Assembly: GCF_003429565.1 (NCBI RefSeq)
Contig: NZ_QUAK01000022.1
Span: 1-55,828 of the forward strand
Source: Streptomyces triticagri
GTDB taxonomy: Bacteria; Actinomycetota; Actinomycetes; Streptomycetales; Streptomycetaceae
Reading direction: 5' to 3'
DNA: 55,828 nt
Shown: positions 26,863 to 36,280 of the stretch, in pieces
How the letters are laid out: every line of letters begins with the position of its first letter
Position numbering within the stretch: position 1 is the stretch's first letter
The notes under the pieces: generated by a model
What the model saw: only the letters and a program-made list of their open reading frames with translations
Told to the model about the DNA's origin: nothing
Database searches by the model: none
Translations under genes and position numbers: made by a program

Positions 26863-27945
26863 TCACTGGTCCGACGAGAACCTCACCGCGCCCGCAGGCA
26901 GTGACGCGTCGCACCAGACCCGGACGCCGTCGCGCAGTTCGTTGTCCGCACCGACCGTGGCGCCGTCGCCCACCACCACGCCGGACAGGGCGGTACGCGC
27001 CCCGACCCGCGCGCCCGCGCCGATCAGCGAGTCGGTCACCACCGCGCCCGCCTCCACCACGGCCCCCTCGAGCAGGGCGCTTCCCGAGATCCGGGCGCCG
27101 GCACCGACCACCGCGCCCTCGCCGACGACGGTCCCGCCGGTCAGCTTGGCGTCCGCCGCGACCTCGGCGGTCGGCAGGACGAGCGCGTCGCCGCGCCGGC
27201 CCGGCACGGCGGGCGACGGCGCCCGGCCGAGTACGAGATCGGCCGATCCCCGTACGAAGGCACCCGGAGTGCCCAGGTCGAGCCAGTACGTGGAGTCGAC
27301 CATGCCCTGCAGATGGGCGCCCGCGGCGAGCAGCCCGGGGAAGGTCTCGCGCTCCACGGACACCGGGCGGCCCTGCTCGATGGTGTCGATGACCGACCGC
27401 CGGAAGACGTACGCCCCCGCGTTGATCTGGTCGGTGACGATCTCCTCGGGCGTCTGCGGCTTCTCCAGGAAGGCGGTCACCCGGCCCGTCGGATCGGTGG
27501 GCACCAGGCCGAAGGCCCGCGGGTCGGCCACCCGCGTCAGGTGCAGCGAGACATCGGCGCCCGAGGTGCGGTGGGTGTCGACCAGGGCGCCGATGTCCAG
27601 GCCGGTCAGGATGTCGCCGTTGAAGATGAGCACCGGTTCGTCGGGGCCGGATGTGAGCCGCGAGGCCACGTTGCGGATGGCTCCGCCGGTGCCGAGCGGT
27701 TCACGTTCGGTGACGTACTCCAGGTGCAGGCCGAGCGCCGAACCGTCGCCGAAGTACGGTTCGAAGACCTCGGCGAGATACGAGGTGGCGAGCACGATGT
27801 GCTCGACGCCGGCCGCCCGCGCACGGGCGAGCTGATGGGTGAGAAAGGGCACCCCCGCGGCCGGGACCATCGGCTTGGGTGTGTTGACCGTCAGCGGCCG
27901 GAGCCTCGTGCCCTTGCCGCCGACCAGGAGTATCGCCTCGGTCAC
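26863..27945 (-). CDS. Mannose-1-phosphate guanylyltransferase-type sugar nucleotidyltransferase
   Basis: 360 aa. The N-terminal nucleotidyltransferase domain (1-235) has the signature LVGGKGTRLRPLT (7-19), then NGDILTG and EKP motifs. A C-terminal left-handed beta-helix (about 255-345) is built from hexapeptide repeats (VVGEGAVVGAGARISGSA). It makes an NDP-sugar, most likely GDP-mannose given its context with manA and manB; glucose-1-phosphate use cannot be excluded from sequence. GTG at 27945 with a weak purine-rich site. Equivalent in position to Rv3264c of M. tuberculosis. Confidence 0.88.
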   Translation of the reverse strand: MTEAILLVGGKGTRLRPLTVNTPKPMVPAAGVPFLTHQLARARAAGVEHIVLATSYLAEVFEPYFGDGSALGLHLEYVTEREPLGTGGAIRNVASRLTSGPDEPVLIFNGDILTGLDIGALVDTHRTSGADVSLHLTRVADPRAFGLVPTDPTGRVTAFLEKPQTPEEIVTDQINAGAYVFRRSVIDTIEQGRPVSVERETFPGLLAAGAHLQGMVDSTYWLDLGTPGAFVRGSADLVLGRAPSPAVPGRRGDALVLPTAEVAADAKLTGGTVVGEGAVVGAGARISGSALLEGAVVEAGAVVTDSLIGAGARVGARTALSGVVVGDGATVGADNELRDGVRVWCDASLPAGAVRFSSDQ

Positions 27946-28044
27946 CTGTCGTCTCTGCTTCCTGCCGGGGCCGGGATCCGTTCGGCCGGCCAGTGTATGC
28001 AGACTCGGTGGCCGGCCCCGGTCGGTGCCCCTGGCAGGTGGCGG

Positions 28045-29421
28045 TCAGCGTCCCTGGTAGGTGGCCGCGGACGTACGGGCCGTGCCGAGCTTGCCGTAGA
28101 GCTTGGCCCCCGGGCACTCGGTGGCGAAGCCGTCGCGGTGCCCGGAGATCACGTTCAGACTGACCTTCTTCCCCTTCTTGTAGAGGTTGCTGCCCGCGGA
28201 GACCAGCGTCGTCCTGCCCTTCGGGTTGGCGCCGTGCAGTCCGAGCTTCCATGCGGTCAGCCGGGCCACGGCGGTGACGGCGGCCTTCGGCGGGGTCGTG
28301 CCCTGGTAGCTGCCGAGGACGGCGATGCCGGTGCTGTTGGTGTTGAAGCCCAGGGTGTGTGCTCCGAGGACCGGCTTGGCCACTCCTCCGGCACGACCTT
28401 CATAGATGTTTCCGCACTTGTCCACAGCGAAGTTGTAGCCGAAGTCGCGCCATCCGCTGCTTTTCACGTGGTAGCGGTAGATGCTGCGGAGCACCGAAGG
28501 GGCTTGTGCGCAGGTGTAGTTGTTGCCGGTGGCGCTGTGGTGCACGAAGGCGGCCTTGACGGACTTGGTGTAGCCGAATCCGCTCTCGCGGAGCTTCTCG
28601 TCGGCGCCCCAGCCCTGGCGGGTGACGATGCGCGGGCGCGGTCCGATGTACGGCTTGGCGGCCAGGCCGCGGGACTCCACGAGGTCCGACTCGGTCTGTT
28701 CCTTGGTGAGTTCGGGGATGACGGAGGCGCCGAGCGGGGCCAGTTCGGCGTTCACCGCAGAGCTGGCTGCGGACTCCACGGTGAGGTTGGTGGCGCGCGG
28801 GTTGTCGGACGGCGGGCCGGCCGGCGGCGGGTCCTCGCCGGGGTCGACGAGTTCGAGGCGCAGGCCCTCGGGAAGCCCGGCGGGGGCGACGTCCCTGCCC
28901 TCTCCCTCGTCCGTGGCGTGCTCGTGGGTGCCGGGTTCCTCGGTGCCGCCGCGCTTGCCGGCGCCGTCGGCCGTGACCCGGATCTCGACTCCGTCGGAGG
29001 CGCCGACCCACAGCGGTGCCGTGGAGCCACGGCGTCCGGTGGCGGTGCCCTCCTCGGTGCCGGAGTCCGCCGCATGCTCCTGGTTGTGGGTCTCGAGCTG
29101 CTGCCAGGCGGACCAGGCGCCGGTGTCCTTGGAGCGGGTACGGACCTCGACGCGACCCGCGAGCTCGGTGCCCGGGTTGTCCCATACGACGCCGACCAGG
29201 GAGAACGGCAGGACGTCCTTGCGGATCAGCCCCTGGGCCCGGGGCTGGCCACCGGCCCGGTCGGACGACAGCGGGGCCAGGGGCAGCGACCGGGTCGAGC
29301 CGGCCAGGGAGTCCGTCCGGGATGAGGGCTCTGCCGCAAGTGCCCCGGACGGCAGGGCGAGCGGGAGGCAGAGGGCGGCCGCGCAGGTCGCGCCGAGGCT
29401 GGAAGCAATCAGTCCACGCAT
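28045..29421 (-). CDS. Secreted N-acetylmuramoyl-L-alanine amidase, PGRP type
   Basis: 458 aa. Signal peptide at 1-30 (MRGLIASSLGATCAAALCL, cleavage near ALA). A Ser/Asp/Gly-rich middle region (about 60-260) of unclear fold is followed by a peptidoglycan-recognition/amidase domain (about 275-450). Zinc ligands fit HHS in FVHHSATGNNY, GHR in VISGHRDGFATECPG and the following Cys; the central NFAVDKCGNIYEGRAGG motif is typical. It would cleave the amide bond between muramic acid and L-Ala in the wall. ATG at 29421. Divergent from the TIGR03089 gene, 128 bp apart. Confidence 0.92.
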   Translation of the reverse strand: MRGLIASSLGATCAAALCLPLALPSGALAAEPSSRTDSLAGSTRSLPLAPLSSDRAGGQPRAQGLIRKDVLPFSLVGVVWDNPGTELAGRVEVRTRSKDTGAWSAWQQLETHNQEHAADSGTEEGTATGRRGSTAPLWVGASDGVEIRVTADGAGKRGGTEEPGTHEHATDEGEGRDVAPAGLPEGLRLELVDPGEDPPPAGPPSDNPRATNLTVESAASSAVNAELAPLGASVIPELTKEQTESDLVESRGLAAKPYIGPRPRIVTRQGWGADEKLRESGFGYTKSVKAAFVHHSATGNNYTCAQAPSVLRSIYRYHVKSSGWRDFGYNFAVDKCGNIYEGRAGGVAKPVLGAHTLGFNTNSTGIAVLGSYQGTTPPKAAVTAVARLTAWKLGLHGANPKGRTTLVSAGSNLYKKGKKVSLNVISGHRDGFATECPGAKLYGKLGTARTSAATYQGR

Positions 29422-29549
29422 GGCGTCGATCGTGCGGGCAACAGGACCGGCCCGCACATCGGGAACTGACGGACCGTCGGCCAAACCGGTGGCCGTGCCC
29501 TCGCCCCGGACGCCCCACGCCGCCGGGCGCGCCGCGTACCCTTGCGCGG

Positions 29550-30302
29550 GTGAACGCAACCGACCGTACCCCTGCCGACCTGCTGCGTTCCGCGCTCGCC
29601 GCGGATCCCGCGCGCCCCCTGGTGACCTTCTACGACGACGCCACGGGCGAACGCGTGGAACTGTCCGTCGCCACCTTCGCCAATTGGGTGGCCAAGACCG
29701 CGAATCTGCTCCAGGGCGACCTCTCCGCCGAACCGGGCGACCGGCTCGCACTGCTGCTGCCCGCGCACTGGCAGACGGCGGTCTGGCTGCTCGCCTGTTC
29801 GTCGGTGGGAGTGGCGGCCGATATCGGAGGGCACCCCGGCGCCGCGGATCTGGTCGTCGCCGGTCCCGACGAGTTGGAGGCGGCCCGCGCCTGCGGCGGC
29901 GAGCGGGTGGCGCTCGCGCTGAGGCCGCTGGGCGGGCGCTTTCCGCAGCCGCCCGCGGGGTTCGTGGACTACGCGGTCGAGGTGCCGGGCCAGGGCGACA
30001 GGTTCGCGCCGTACGCTCCGGTCGATGCGGACGAACTCGCCCTGCGGGTGGGGCCGTTGGAGCTGACGGGCGCCGAGCTTGTGGAGCGGGCGCGCGCCGA
30101 TGCGGAGGCGCTGGGGCTCGCGCCAGGGGCGCGGGTGCTGTCGGGCCGGGCGTACGACAGCTGGGACGGGCTGTCGGCCGGGCTCTTCGCTCCGCTCGCC
30201 GCCGGTGCGTCGGTGGTGCTGTGCCGTCATCTGTCCGAGCTGCCGCCGGAGGGCCGGGCGCGCCGGGTCGCGGACGAGCGGGTCACGGTGTCCGTGGAGT
30301 AG
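29550..30302 (+). CDS. TIGR03089 family protein, truncated adenylate-forming-like
   Basis: 250 aa. Resembles only the N-terminal part of acyl-adenylate (AMP-binding) enzymes: PLVTFYDDATGERVELSVATF, then an LLPAHWQTAVWLLA segment, with no P-loop-like TSGTTGLPK signature and no C-terminal lid. A catalytic role is therefore doubtful. It is conserved next to LCP genes in actinobacteria (Rv3268 beside Rv3267, from memory). GTG at 29550; the open frame extends further but covers the divergent promoter. The stop codon lies inside a tandem DNA repeat (30282-30342). Confidence 0.85.
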   Translation: MNATDRTPADLLRSALAADPARPLVTFYDDATGERVELSVATFANWVAKTANLLQGDLSAEPGDRLALLLPAHWQTAVWLLACSSVGVAADIGGHPGAADLVVAGPDELEAARACGGERVALALRPLGGRFPQPPAGFVDYAVEVPGQGDRFAPYAPVDADELALRVGPLELTGAELVERARADAEALGLAPGARVLSGRAYDSWDGLSAGLFAPLAAGASVVLCRHLSELPPEGRARRVADERVTVSVE

Positions 30303-30342
30303 TCACGGTGCCGCCCGTGGAGTAGTCACGGGGCCCGTGGAG
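30282..30342. repeat. Tandem repeat spanning the TIGR03089 stop codon
   Basis: Three units starting GTCACGG and ending CCGTGGAG at 30282-30301, 30302-30324 and 30325-30342 (20, 23 and 18 bp). The 17-mer CCGTGGAGTAGTCACGG occurs exactly twice (30292-30308 and 30315-30331), the first copy including the TAG stop. Confidence 0.85.
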
Positions 30343-30819
30343 CGGGGTTCCCGCAGAGCAGGGGTACCTGCAGGCCGAGGCCGGTCGTCGCGTACGTGTG
30401 GACGCCCTCGGTAGACGGTTACGTCCTCGCCCCGGCAGCGACCAGGAGTCCGCCGTACCGGCTCGTCGGGTCCGCCGAGGGGCTCTCCCCTGCCTGTGTC
30501 GGCCTCGGCGGCCGCGAGCACGCGGTGGTCGTCCGTCACGCGGTGGTCGTCGCCGTTCGGATCCGCGGTCCGGGCGGAGCGCGCAGCCGAGCCCGTCGGG
30601 GTTCCGGGCGCCGGCGGCGCCGCGCCTCGGCCCCGCCCGTAGGACGGGACGACCACGCCCGCTCCCCCGGTGAACCGTCGCGGACCCCGACACCCGTACG
30701 GCCCACTGCGGACCCCGGTCCGCGCGCGCGAGGGGCGGGCCCCGGGTCATGGTCGTAGGAGCGTCGTGTCGTGTCGACGCGCTGCCGATGCCATGGATGC
30801 CACGAGGGGGAACTGACAC
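30343..30819. other. Gap upstream of the first LCP gene
   Basis: About 480 bp without a convincing gene. CACGCGGTGGTCGTC occurs twice with an 18-bp period (30519-30533, 30537-30551). An open frame of 117 codons on the minus strand (30303-30656) has no recognisable domain. The promoter for the LCP gene should lie near its right end, but no clear hexamers were recognised. Confidence 0.45.
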
Positions 30820-32367
30820 GTGACCGACACCGCCGGTACGCCCGACGGTCCGCAGGGTCCGGACGACGACGCGCCCGGGACGGGCCCGGCCGACGGCACG
30901 CACCAGGCATCGGGCACGGACGGCGAGGCAGAGGCCGGGGAGGAGACCGCCCGGGCGAAGACCGCCGAGGCGGAGACCGCGGACGGGACCGCGGAGGCCT
31001 CCCCCGCTCCCCGTAAGAAGCGCCACTGGCTGCGCTGGACCGCGCTCGGCGCCTCCGTGGTCGTGCTTGCCGCGGCCGGTGTCGGATGGAGTCTGTACCG
31101 CAAGCTCGAGGGGAACATCACCCAGGACACCGGCACCGCCGCCGAGCTCGAGCGCTACGACAAGGAACGCCCGCCGCCGTCCGAGCACGACGCGCTCAAC
31201 ATCCTGCTGATCGGTTCGGACACCCGCGCAGGCCGCGGCAACAAGCCGTACGGCAGGGACGTCGGCTCCCAGCGTTCGGACACCACGATCCTGCTGCACC
31301 TGGCCGCGGACCGGAAGAGCGCGACCGCGGTGTCCCTGCCGCGCGATCTGATGGTGGACCTGCCGAGCTGCCGCAAGGCGAACGGCTCGCGCACCAAGGA
31401 GCAATTCGCCCAGTTCAACTGGGCGTTCCAGTTCGGTGGCGCCGCCTGCACGATCCGTACCGTCGAGAAGCTGACGAAGATCCGGATCGACCACCACATG
31501 GTCGTGGACTTCCAGGGCTTCAAGAAGATGGTCGACGCCGTCGACGGCGTGGTCGTCTGCCTCAAGAATCCGGTCGACGACCCGGATTCGCGGCTGAAGC
31601 TCAGCGCGGGCCGCCACCGTCTCGACGGGGAACAGGCGCTCGGTTACGTACGGGCCCGCAAGACCCTCGGCAACGGCAGCGACACCGACCGGATGGACCG
31701 CCAGCAGAAGTTTCTGGCCGCGCTGGTCAAGAAGGTGCAGAGCAATGGCGTCCTGCTCAATCCGACCAAGCTCTATCCCGTGCTCGATGCCGCCACGTCT
31801 TCCCTCACCACCGACCCCGCATTGGCCGGACTGACCGATTTGTACGACCTGGTGCGCAGTATGCGCAATATCCCGACCAAGAAGGTGCAATTCCTGACCG
31901 TTCCGCGCCGGGCGTACGAGTACGACCCGAATCGCGACGAACTCGCACAACCCGCCGCGGGGCGACTCTTCGAGCAGCTGCGCAAGGACGCGCCGCTGCA
32001 TGTGGCGGACGCGGACTCGCAATCCACCGGCAACAAGAACGAGGCCGCCGGGAAGGAAAAGGCCGGGAAGAAGTCGAAGGGCGAGAAGGGCAAGAAGGGC
32101 GAGAAGGCCGACAAGGACGCCGAGGACACCGAGGGCGGCGGCGAGGACTTCAGCCGCGGACTGTACGACGACGGCGACTACTTCGACGGCGGCAGCGACT
32201 ACTGGGACGACGACAAGCCGTCCGGCACCGACCCGCACCTCATCCCTCCGCACACCCTGCTGCGTCCGGCCGCCGAAGACCCCGACGGGCCGAGTCCGGC
32301 ACCCACCGAGCCCGGTCCGGTACCCACGTTCCGCGGAAATACGGCCGACGATTCGACGTGCGAGTAA
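30820..32367 (+). CDS. LCP (LytR-CpsA-Psr) family protein 1, no LytR_C domain
   Basis: 515 aa type II membrane protein; LCP enzymes transfer lipid-linked glycopolymers to the cell wall. An acidic cytoplasmic tail (1-65) is followed by a transmembrane helix (about 71-92) and the LCP domain (about 120-390): NILLIGSDTR, RSDTTILLH, SLPRDLMV, IDHHMVVDFQGF and the basic active-site stretch around EQALGYVRARK. The tail (400-515) is Lys-rich and then Asp/Tyr-rich, replacing LytR_C. The conserved KLN motif is AQFN here. Cysteines: C184, C210, C247 and C514, two residues from the end. GTG at 30820 with GAGGGGG upstream. Confidence 0.93.
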   Translation: MTDTAGTPDGPQGPDDDAPGTGPADGTHQASGTDGEAEAGEETARAKTAEAETADGTAEASPAPRKKRHWLRWTALGASVVVLAAAGVGWSLYRKLEGNITQDTGTAAELERYDKERPPPSEHDALNILLIGSDTRAGRGNKPYGRDVGSQRSDTTILLHLAADRKSATAVSLPRDLMVDLPSCRKANGSRTKEQFAQFNWAFQFGGAACTIRTVEKLTKIRIDHHMVVDFQGFKKMVDAVDGVVVCLKNPVDDPDSRLKLSAGRHRLDGEQALGYVRARKTLGNGSDTDRMDRQQKFLAALVKKVQSNGVLLNPTKLYPVLDAATSSLTTDPALAGLTDLYDLVRSMRNIPTKKVQFLTVPRRAYEYDPNRDELAQPAAGRLFEQLRKDAPLHVADADSQSTGNKNEAAGKEKAGKKSKGEKGKKGEKADKDAEDTEGGGEDFSRGLYDDGDYFDGGSDYWDDDKPSGTDPHLIPPHTLLRPAAEDPDGPSPAPTEPGPVPTFRGNTADDSTCE

Positions 32368-32626
32368 AGGCCACCTCAAAGGACTCTGTGAGATCTCCGG
32401 GAAATGGGCGTATTGCCCAGTTGTAGGGGAGTGGAATTTGTCACCGGCGTCGCCCCCGGCTGAACAGGGCGGATAGTGTGAGCGATCCGGTGCACCCGGC
32501 CACCCCGTGGCGCACCAGGGCGAGAAGCCCTAGGGCACATCCTTGAGGACATGCCCAGCAGGACCGATCGACGGGCGCCCTGGAGGGGGAGGGCGCGCGT
32601 GGCCCCGACGGAGGACTCAGGCAACC

Positions 32627-34333
32627 GTGGACGCGCAAGGCCGTGGGCGGGCGGAGAACATCGACCCCGCAGACCAATGGGTACTCAACCCGCACACCGG
32701 CGATTACGAACTGCGACTGGACCCTTCCGCTGGGCAGTCGAACGTCCCCGGCCCCCGCCGCTCGGCGAGAACGGCCACGGCTCCGCGCCGCCGCTCCCCC
32801 GCCCCGGGACACGACCGCCACAGCCCCGAGGTCCCGGTCCAGCGCCGCCACCGGCACCCGGACGACCTGCCGCCCGGCCGCCGCAGGCCGCGGCCGGGGT
32901 CCGGCCGTTCCCGGGGCAAGAAGATCGCCCTGTGGATCTGCGGAATCCTCGCCTTCCTCGTCCTGGCCGCGGGCGTCGGCGCGTATCTCTACTGGGACCA
33001 CCTGAACGACAACATCACCGGCATAGACGACGACGGCGCGGGCACCGGCGGATTCAGCAAGGACCGCCCGATCAACGTGCTGCTCATCGGCACCGACAAG
33101 CGCACCGGCAAGGGCAATTCGGGATACGGCGACTCCGGCAGCGCGGGCCACGCGGACACCACGATCCTGCTGCACGTCTCCAAGGACCGCAGCAACGCGA
33201 CCGCGTTGAGCATCCCGCGCGACATGATCACCGACATCCCCACCTGCCCGACCAAGCAGGACGACGGCTCGACGAAGGACATCCCGGGCACCCGGAGCAC
33301 CCGGTTCAACGAGAGCCTCGGGCAGAACGGCCGTACGCCCAGCTGCACGATGCGCACCGTCAACAAGATCACCGGCCTGGAGATCGACCACTTCATGATG
33401 GCCGACTTCAATGCGGTCAAGACGCTCTCCAGCGCGGTCGGCGGCGTCCCGGTGTGCGTCGCCAAGGACATCGACGACCCCAAGTCGCATCTGAAGCTGT
33501 CCAAGGGCAAGCACACCATCGAGGGCGACGACGCGCTCGCGTACGTACGCACCCGCTACTCGGTCGGCACCGGCGGCGACCTGAGCCGGATCGAGCTCCA
33601 GCAGCAGTTCCTCAGCTCGCTGATGCGGAAGATGAAGTCCAACGACACGCTCACCAGCCCGAAGAAGCTGCTCGGTCTCGCGGACGCCGCCACCTCGGCA
33701 CTCACCGTGGACAGCCAGATCGCGGACCTGAACAGACTCAAGGATCTGGGCCTGGAGTTGGGCAAGGCCGATCTGAAGAACATCAGCTTCACCACGGTCC
33801 CGGTGGTGGACAACACCGACGGTGCGACCGTGCTCCTGAACGACGCCAAGGCCGGACCGCTGTTCTCGATGCTGCAGGCGGACCAGTCGCTGACCGAGAC
33901 GAAGAAGAAGCGGAAGGCCGCGCAGCAGGCCCGGCTCAAGGGCCCGAAGGCGGACGCCTCCGAGGTCCGGGTCAATGTCTACAACGGCAGCCACACCCAG
34001 GGTGCCGCCGGCACCACACTGACCTGGCTGCAGAACGAACAGGGCGTCCTGAAGGCCTCGCAGCTGGGCAACGCGCCCGACAAGCAGGCGAGGACGACCC
34101 TGGAGTACGCGCCCGACCAGGCGGACGAGGCACGCAGGCTGGCCCAGATCATGGGTCTGCCGGGGTCCGCGATGAAGCCGGGCAAGAGCGAGAGGAACAG
34201 CCAGGGGCTGCCGGCCATGACCTTGATTCTGGGGGCGGATTTCAAGGAAGCCGGCACACCCATCTCCGCGCCGACGAAGGTGCCGGACGGAGTGCAGAAG
34301 GTCGAGGCGGACAAGGCCGTGTGCGCCAAGTAG
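32627..34333 (+). CDS. LCP family protein 2, with LytR_C domain
   Basis: 568 aa. A long Arg/Pro-rich cytoplasmic region (1-98) is followed by a membrane helix (about 100-122) and the LCP domain (about 147-420), with NVLLIGTDKR, HADTTILLHV, SIPRDMI, IDHFMMADFNAV and a basic YVRTRYSVG motif. A LytR_C domain (about 445-540, VRVNVYNGS...) follows. Cysteines C207, C240, C277 and C566 match those of LCP 1 and LCP 3; C105 is in the membrane helix. The GTG start at 32627 has GGAGGA about 11 nt upstream and begins VDAQGRGRAENIDPADQWVL. Second of four consecutive same-strand LCP genes, 259 bp after the first. Confidence 0.93.
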   Translation: MDAQGRGRAENIDPADQWVLNPHTGDYELRLDPSAGQSNVPGPRRSARTATAPRRRSPAPGHDRHSPEVPVQRRHRHPDDLPPGRRRPRPGSGRSRGKKIALWICGILAFLVLAAGVGAYLYWDHLNDNITGIDDDGAGTGGFSKDRPINVLLIGTDKRTGKGNSGYGDSGSAGHADTTILLHVSKDRSNATALSIPRDMITDIPTCPTKQDDGSTKDIPGTRSTRFNESLGQNGRTPSCTMRTVNKITGLEIDHFMMADFNAVKTLSSAVGGVPVCVAKDIDDPKSHLKLSKGKHTIEGDDALAYVRTRYSVGTGGDLSRIELQQQFLSSLMRKMKSNDTLTSPKKLLGLADAATSALTVDSQIADLNRLKDLGLELGKADLKNISFTTVPVVDNTDGATVLLNDAKAGPLFSMLQADQSLTETKKKRKAAQQARLKGPKADASEVRVNVYNGSHTQGAAGTTLTWLQNEQGVLKASQLGNAPDKQARTTLEYAPDQADEARRLAQIMGLPGSAMKPGKSERNSQGLPAMTLILGADFKEAGTPISAPTKVPDGVQKVEADKAVCAK

Positions 34334-34411
34334 GGCCGGGCGCCCTCCCGTTCGGCCGCGCGCCGGGCGGGAAGGCGCACCTGGGGGCGCGGCAGGCAGG
34401 GAGGGGATCGC

Positions 34412-36109
34412 ATGAGGCAGGGCAGCGTGCGCGGGGAGGGTCCGCTCGACAGCGACCCGCACGCGGGTGAACAGGGCCTGGACCAGGACCGGTTCGGCGA
34501 GGAGGACGAGGGCGAGCCGCCGCGGCGGTCCGGCCGCCGGCCGCGCCGCGAGTCCGGCCGGGCGCGGGGGCCGCGCCGAAAACGCCGGATATTCCGCTGG
34601 ATCGCAGGGTCGCTCACGGTCCTGGTGCTCGCCGCGGCCGGCCTCGGCTACTTCTACTACGAGTATCTGAACAACCGGATCGACACCGAGCAGCTGCCGG
34701 ACGACAACCGCGCGCCCGAGGCGACGCCCAACGCGGCCGGCCAGACTCCCTTGAACATCCTGGTCATCGGCTCCGACGCGCGGGACACCGAGGCCAATCA
34801 GAAGCTCGGCGGGGCGAAGGAGACCTTCGGCGGCACCCCGCTGGCCGATGTGCAGATGCTGGTCCACCTGTCCGCGGACCGCAGCAACATGTCGGTGATC
34901 AGCATGCCGCGCGACACCCTCGTCGAGGTGCCCCAGTGCCGTGACGAGAAGAACGACAAGACGTACCCGGCCAGCAACGGCCGCATGATGACCAACGAGA
35001 CCCTGGGCCGGGGCGGCGCCGCCTGCACCGTACTGACCTGGGAGAAGCTGACCGGCATCCGGATCAACCACTTCATGATGGTCGACTTCGCCGGGGTGGT
35101 CTCGATGGCGGACGCGATCGGCGGGGTGCCGGTGTGCGTGGACGCGAACATCCACTCCCGGGACTCCCAGGGCCACGGCTCAGGACTGCGCCTGGAGAAG
35201 GGCACCACGAACATCAAGGGCGAGCAGGCCCTGCAGTGGCTGCGTACCCGCTACGGCTTCGAGGACGGCAGCGACATCGGCCGCGCCAAGGCCCAGCACA
35301 TGTACATGAATTCGATGGTGCGCGAGCTGCGTGAGAACGCCACGCTCAGCAATCCCGGCCGGTTGCGCAGCCTCGCCGAGGAGGCCACGGACGCGCTGAC
35401 CGTCGACACCGGTCTCGACTCGGTGGCCAAGCTGTACGACCTGAGCAAGGAGCTCAGGAAGGTCCCGCCGAAGCACATCACCATGACGACCATGCCGTAC
35501 GAGTACCAGGGTGCGCGGGTGGTGCCGAAGCCGGACGACGCCGAGCAGCTCTTCCGGCTCGTACGCGAGGACATCGCGCTTGACGGCGACGGCGGGAAGA
35601 AGGGCGGCAAGGGCGCCGGCAAAAAGGATTCGCCCGAGGGTGAGCAGGAGGAGTCGGCGGATCCGAAGGAGCCCACGTCCGACGACCCCGCCGCGCAGCC
35701 CGCCGAGATCGGTGTGACGGTCCAGAACGCCACCGGCAGCGACCGTCAGCAGGCGGTACAGGGCCGCGCCCACCAGGTGGCGCAGCTGCTCGCCGGCCAG
35801 GGCTACAGCCGGGCGACGGCGGACAACGGGGCGACGCTGAGCCGGGCCCGTACGACGATCCGCTTCCCCAGTGCCGAACTCGAGGGCGACGCCCAGGCGG
35901 TGGCCAAGTCCCTCGGCCTGCCGATGAGTTCGGTCCGGGAGTCCAAGGACGTCAGCACGGTGACCGTGGTGGTCGGCGCGGACTGGCGCAGCGGCGAGGC
36001 GCCCGAGCAGCCGAAGCAGGACGACCGCACGCCCGAATCGGCCGACGCCCTGAACGGCGCCGACGAATCGGCCTGCATGCACGTGGACCCCAACTTCACC
36101 TGGGAGTAG
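34412..36109 (+). CDS. LCP family protein 3, with LytR_C domain
   Basis: 565 aa. Cytoplasmic basic/acidic tail (1-60), membrane helix (about 61-83) and LCP domain (about 113-385): NILVIGSDARD, ADVQMLVHLS, SMPRDTLVEVP, INHFMMVDFAGV and the WLRTRYGFEDGSD active-site region. A Lys/Gly linker precedes LytR_C (about 430-530). Cysteines C176, C205, C242 and C555. The N-rich motif is MMTNETLGRGG instead of the usual KLNAAYA. ATG at 34412 with GGGAGGGG 5-6 nt upstream. It follows LCP 2 by 78 bp and is probably cotranscribed. Confidence 0.93.
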   Translation: MRQGSVRGEGPLDSDPHAGEQGLDQDRFGEEDEGEPPRRSGRRPRRESGRARGPRRKRRIFRWIAGSLTVLVLAAAGLGYFYYEYLNNRIDTEQLPDDNRAPEATPNAAGQTPLNILVIGSDARDTEANQKLGGAKETFGGTPLADVQMLVHLSADRSNMSVISMPRDTLVEVPQCRDEKNDKTYPASNGRMMTNETLGRGGAACTVLTWEKLTGIRINHFMMVDFAGVVSMADAIGGVPVCVDANIHSRDSQGHGSGLRLEKGTTNIKGEQALQWLRTRYGFEDGSDIGRAKAQHMYMNSMVRELRENATLSNPGRLRSLAEEATDALTVDTGLDSVAKLYDLSKELRKVPPKHITMTTMPYEYQGARVVPKPDDAEQLFRLVREDIALDGDGGKKGGKGAGKKDSPEGEQEESADPKEPTSDDPAAQPAEIGVTVQNATGSDRQQAVQGRAHQVAQLLAGQGYSRATADNGATLSRARTTIRFPSAELEGDAQAVAKSLGLPMSSVRESKDVSTVTVVVGADWRSGEAPEQPKQDDRTPESADALNGADESACMHVDPNFTWE

Positions 36110-36280
36110 GCGAGCTCGGGCGGGGGCCGGACACGACCGGGCGGGAGGACGCGCGTCAGCCGTCGCGTTACCGCGAACGGGCGACCCGGCGCGCGCCGGA
36201 CGGCGCAATTCCGTGGGCCGCAGATCGTATCGACCTACGGTTGCACGCGTCCGACGCCCGCTCCACGGAGGTGTCCCGAA

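Noticed and set aside
30303..30656. Minus-strand 117-codon open frame in the gap before the first LCP gene
   Set aside because: No recognisable domain, contains the DNA repeats, and composition is like antisense frames. A decayed gene cannot be excluded.
32441..35176. Minus-strand open frame of 911 codons across the LCP genes
   Set aside because: Antisense of LCP 2 and LCP 3, no family resemblance and no ribosome site.
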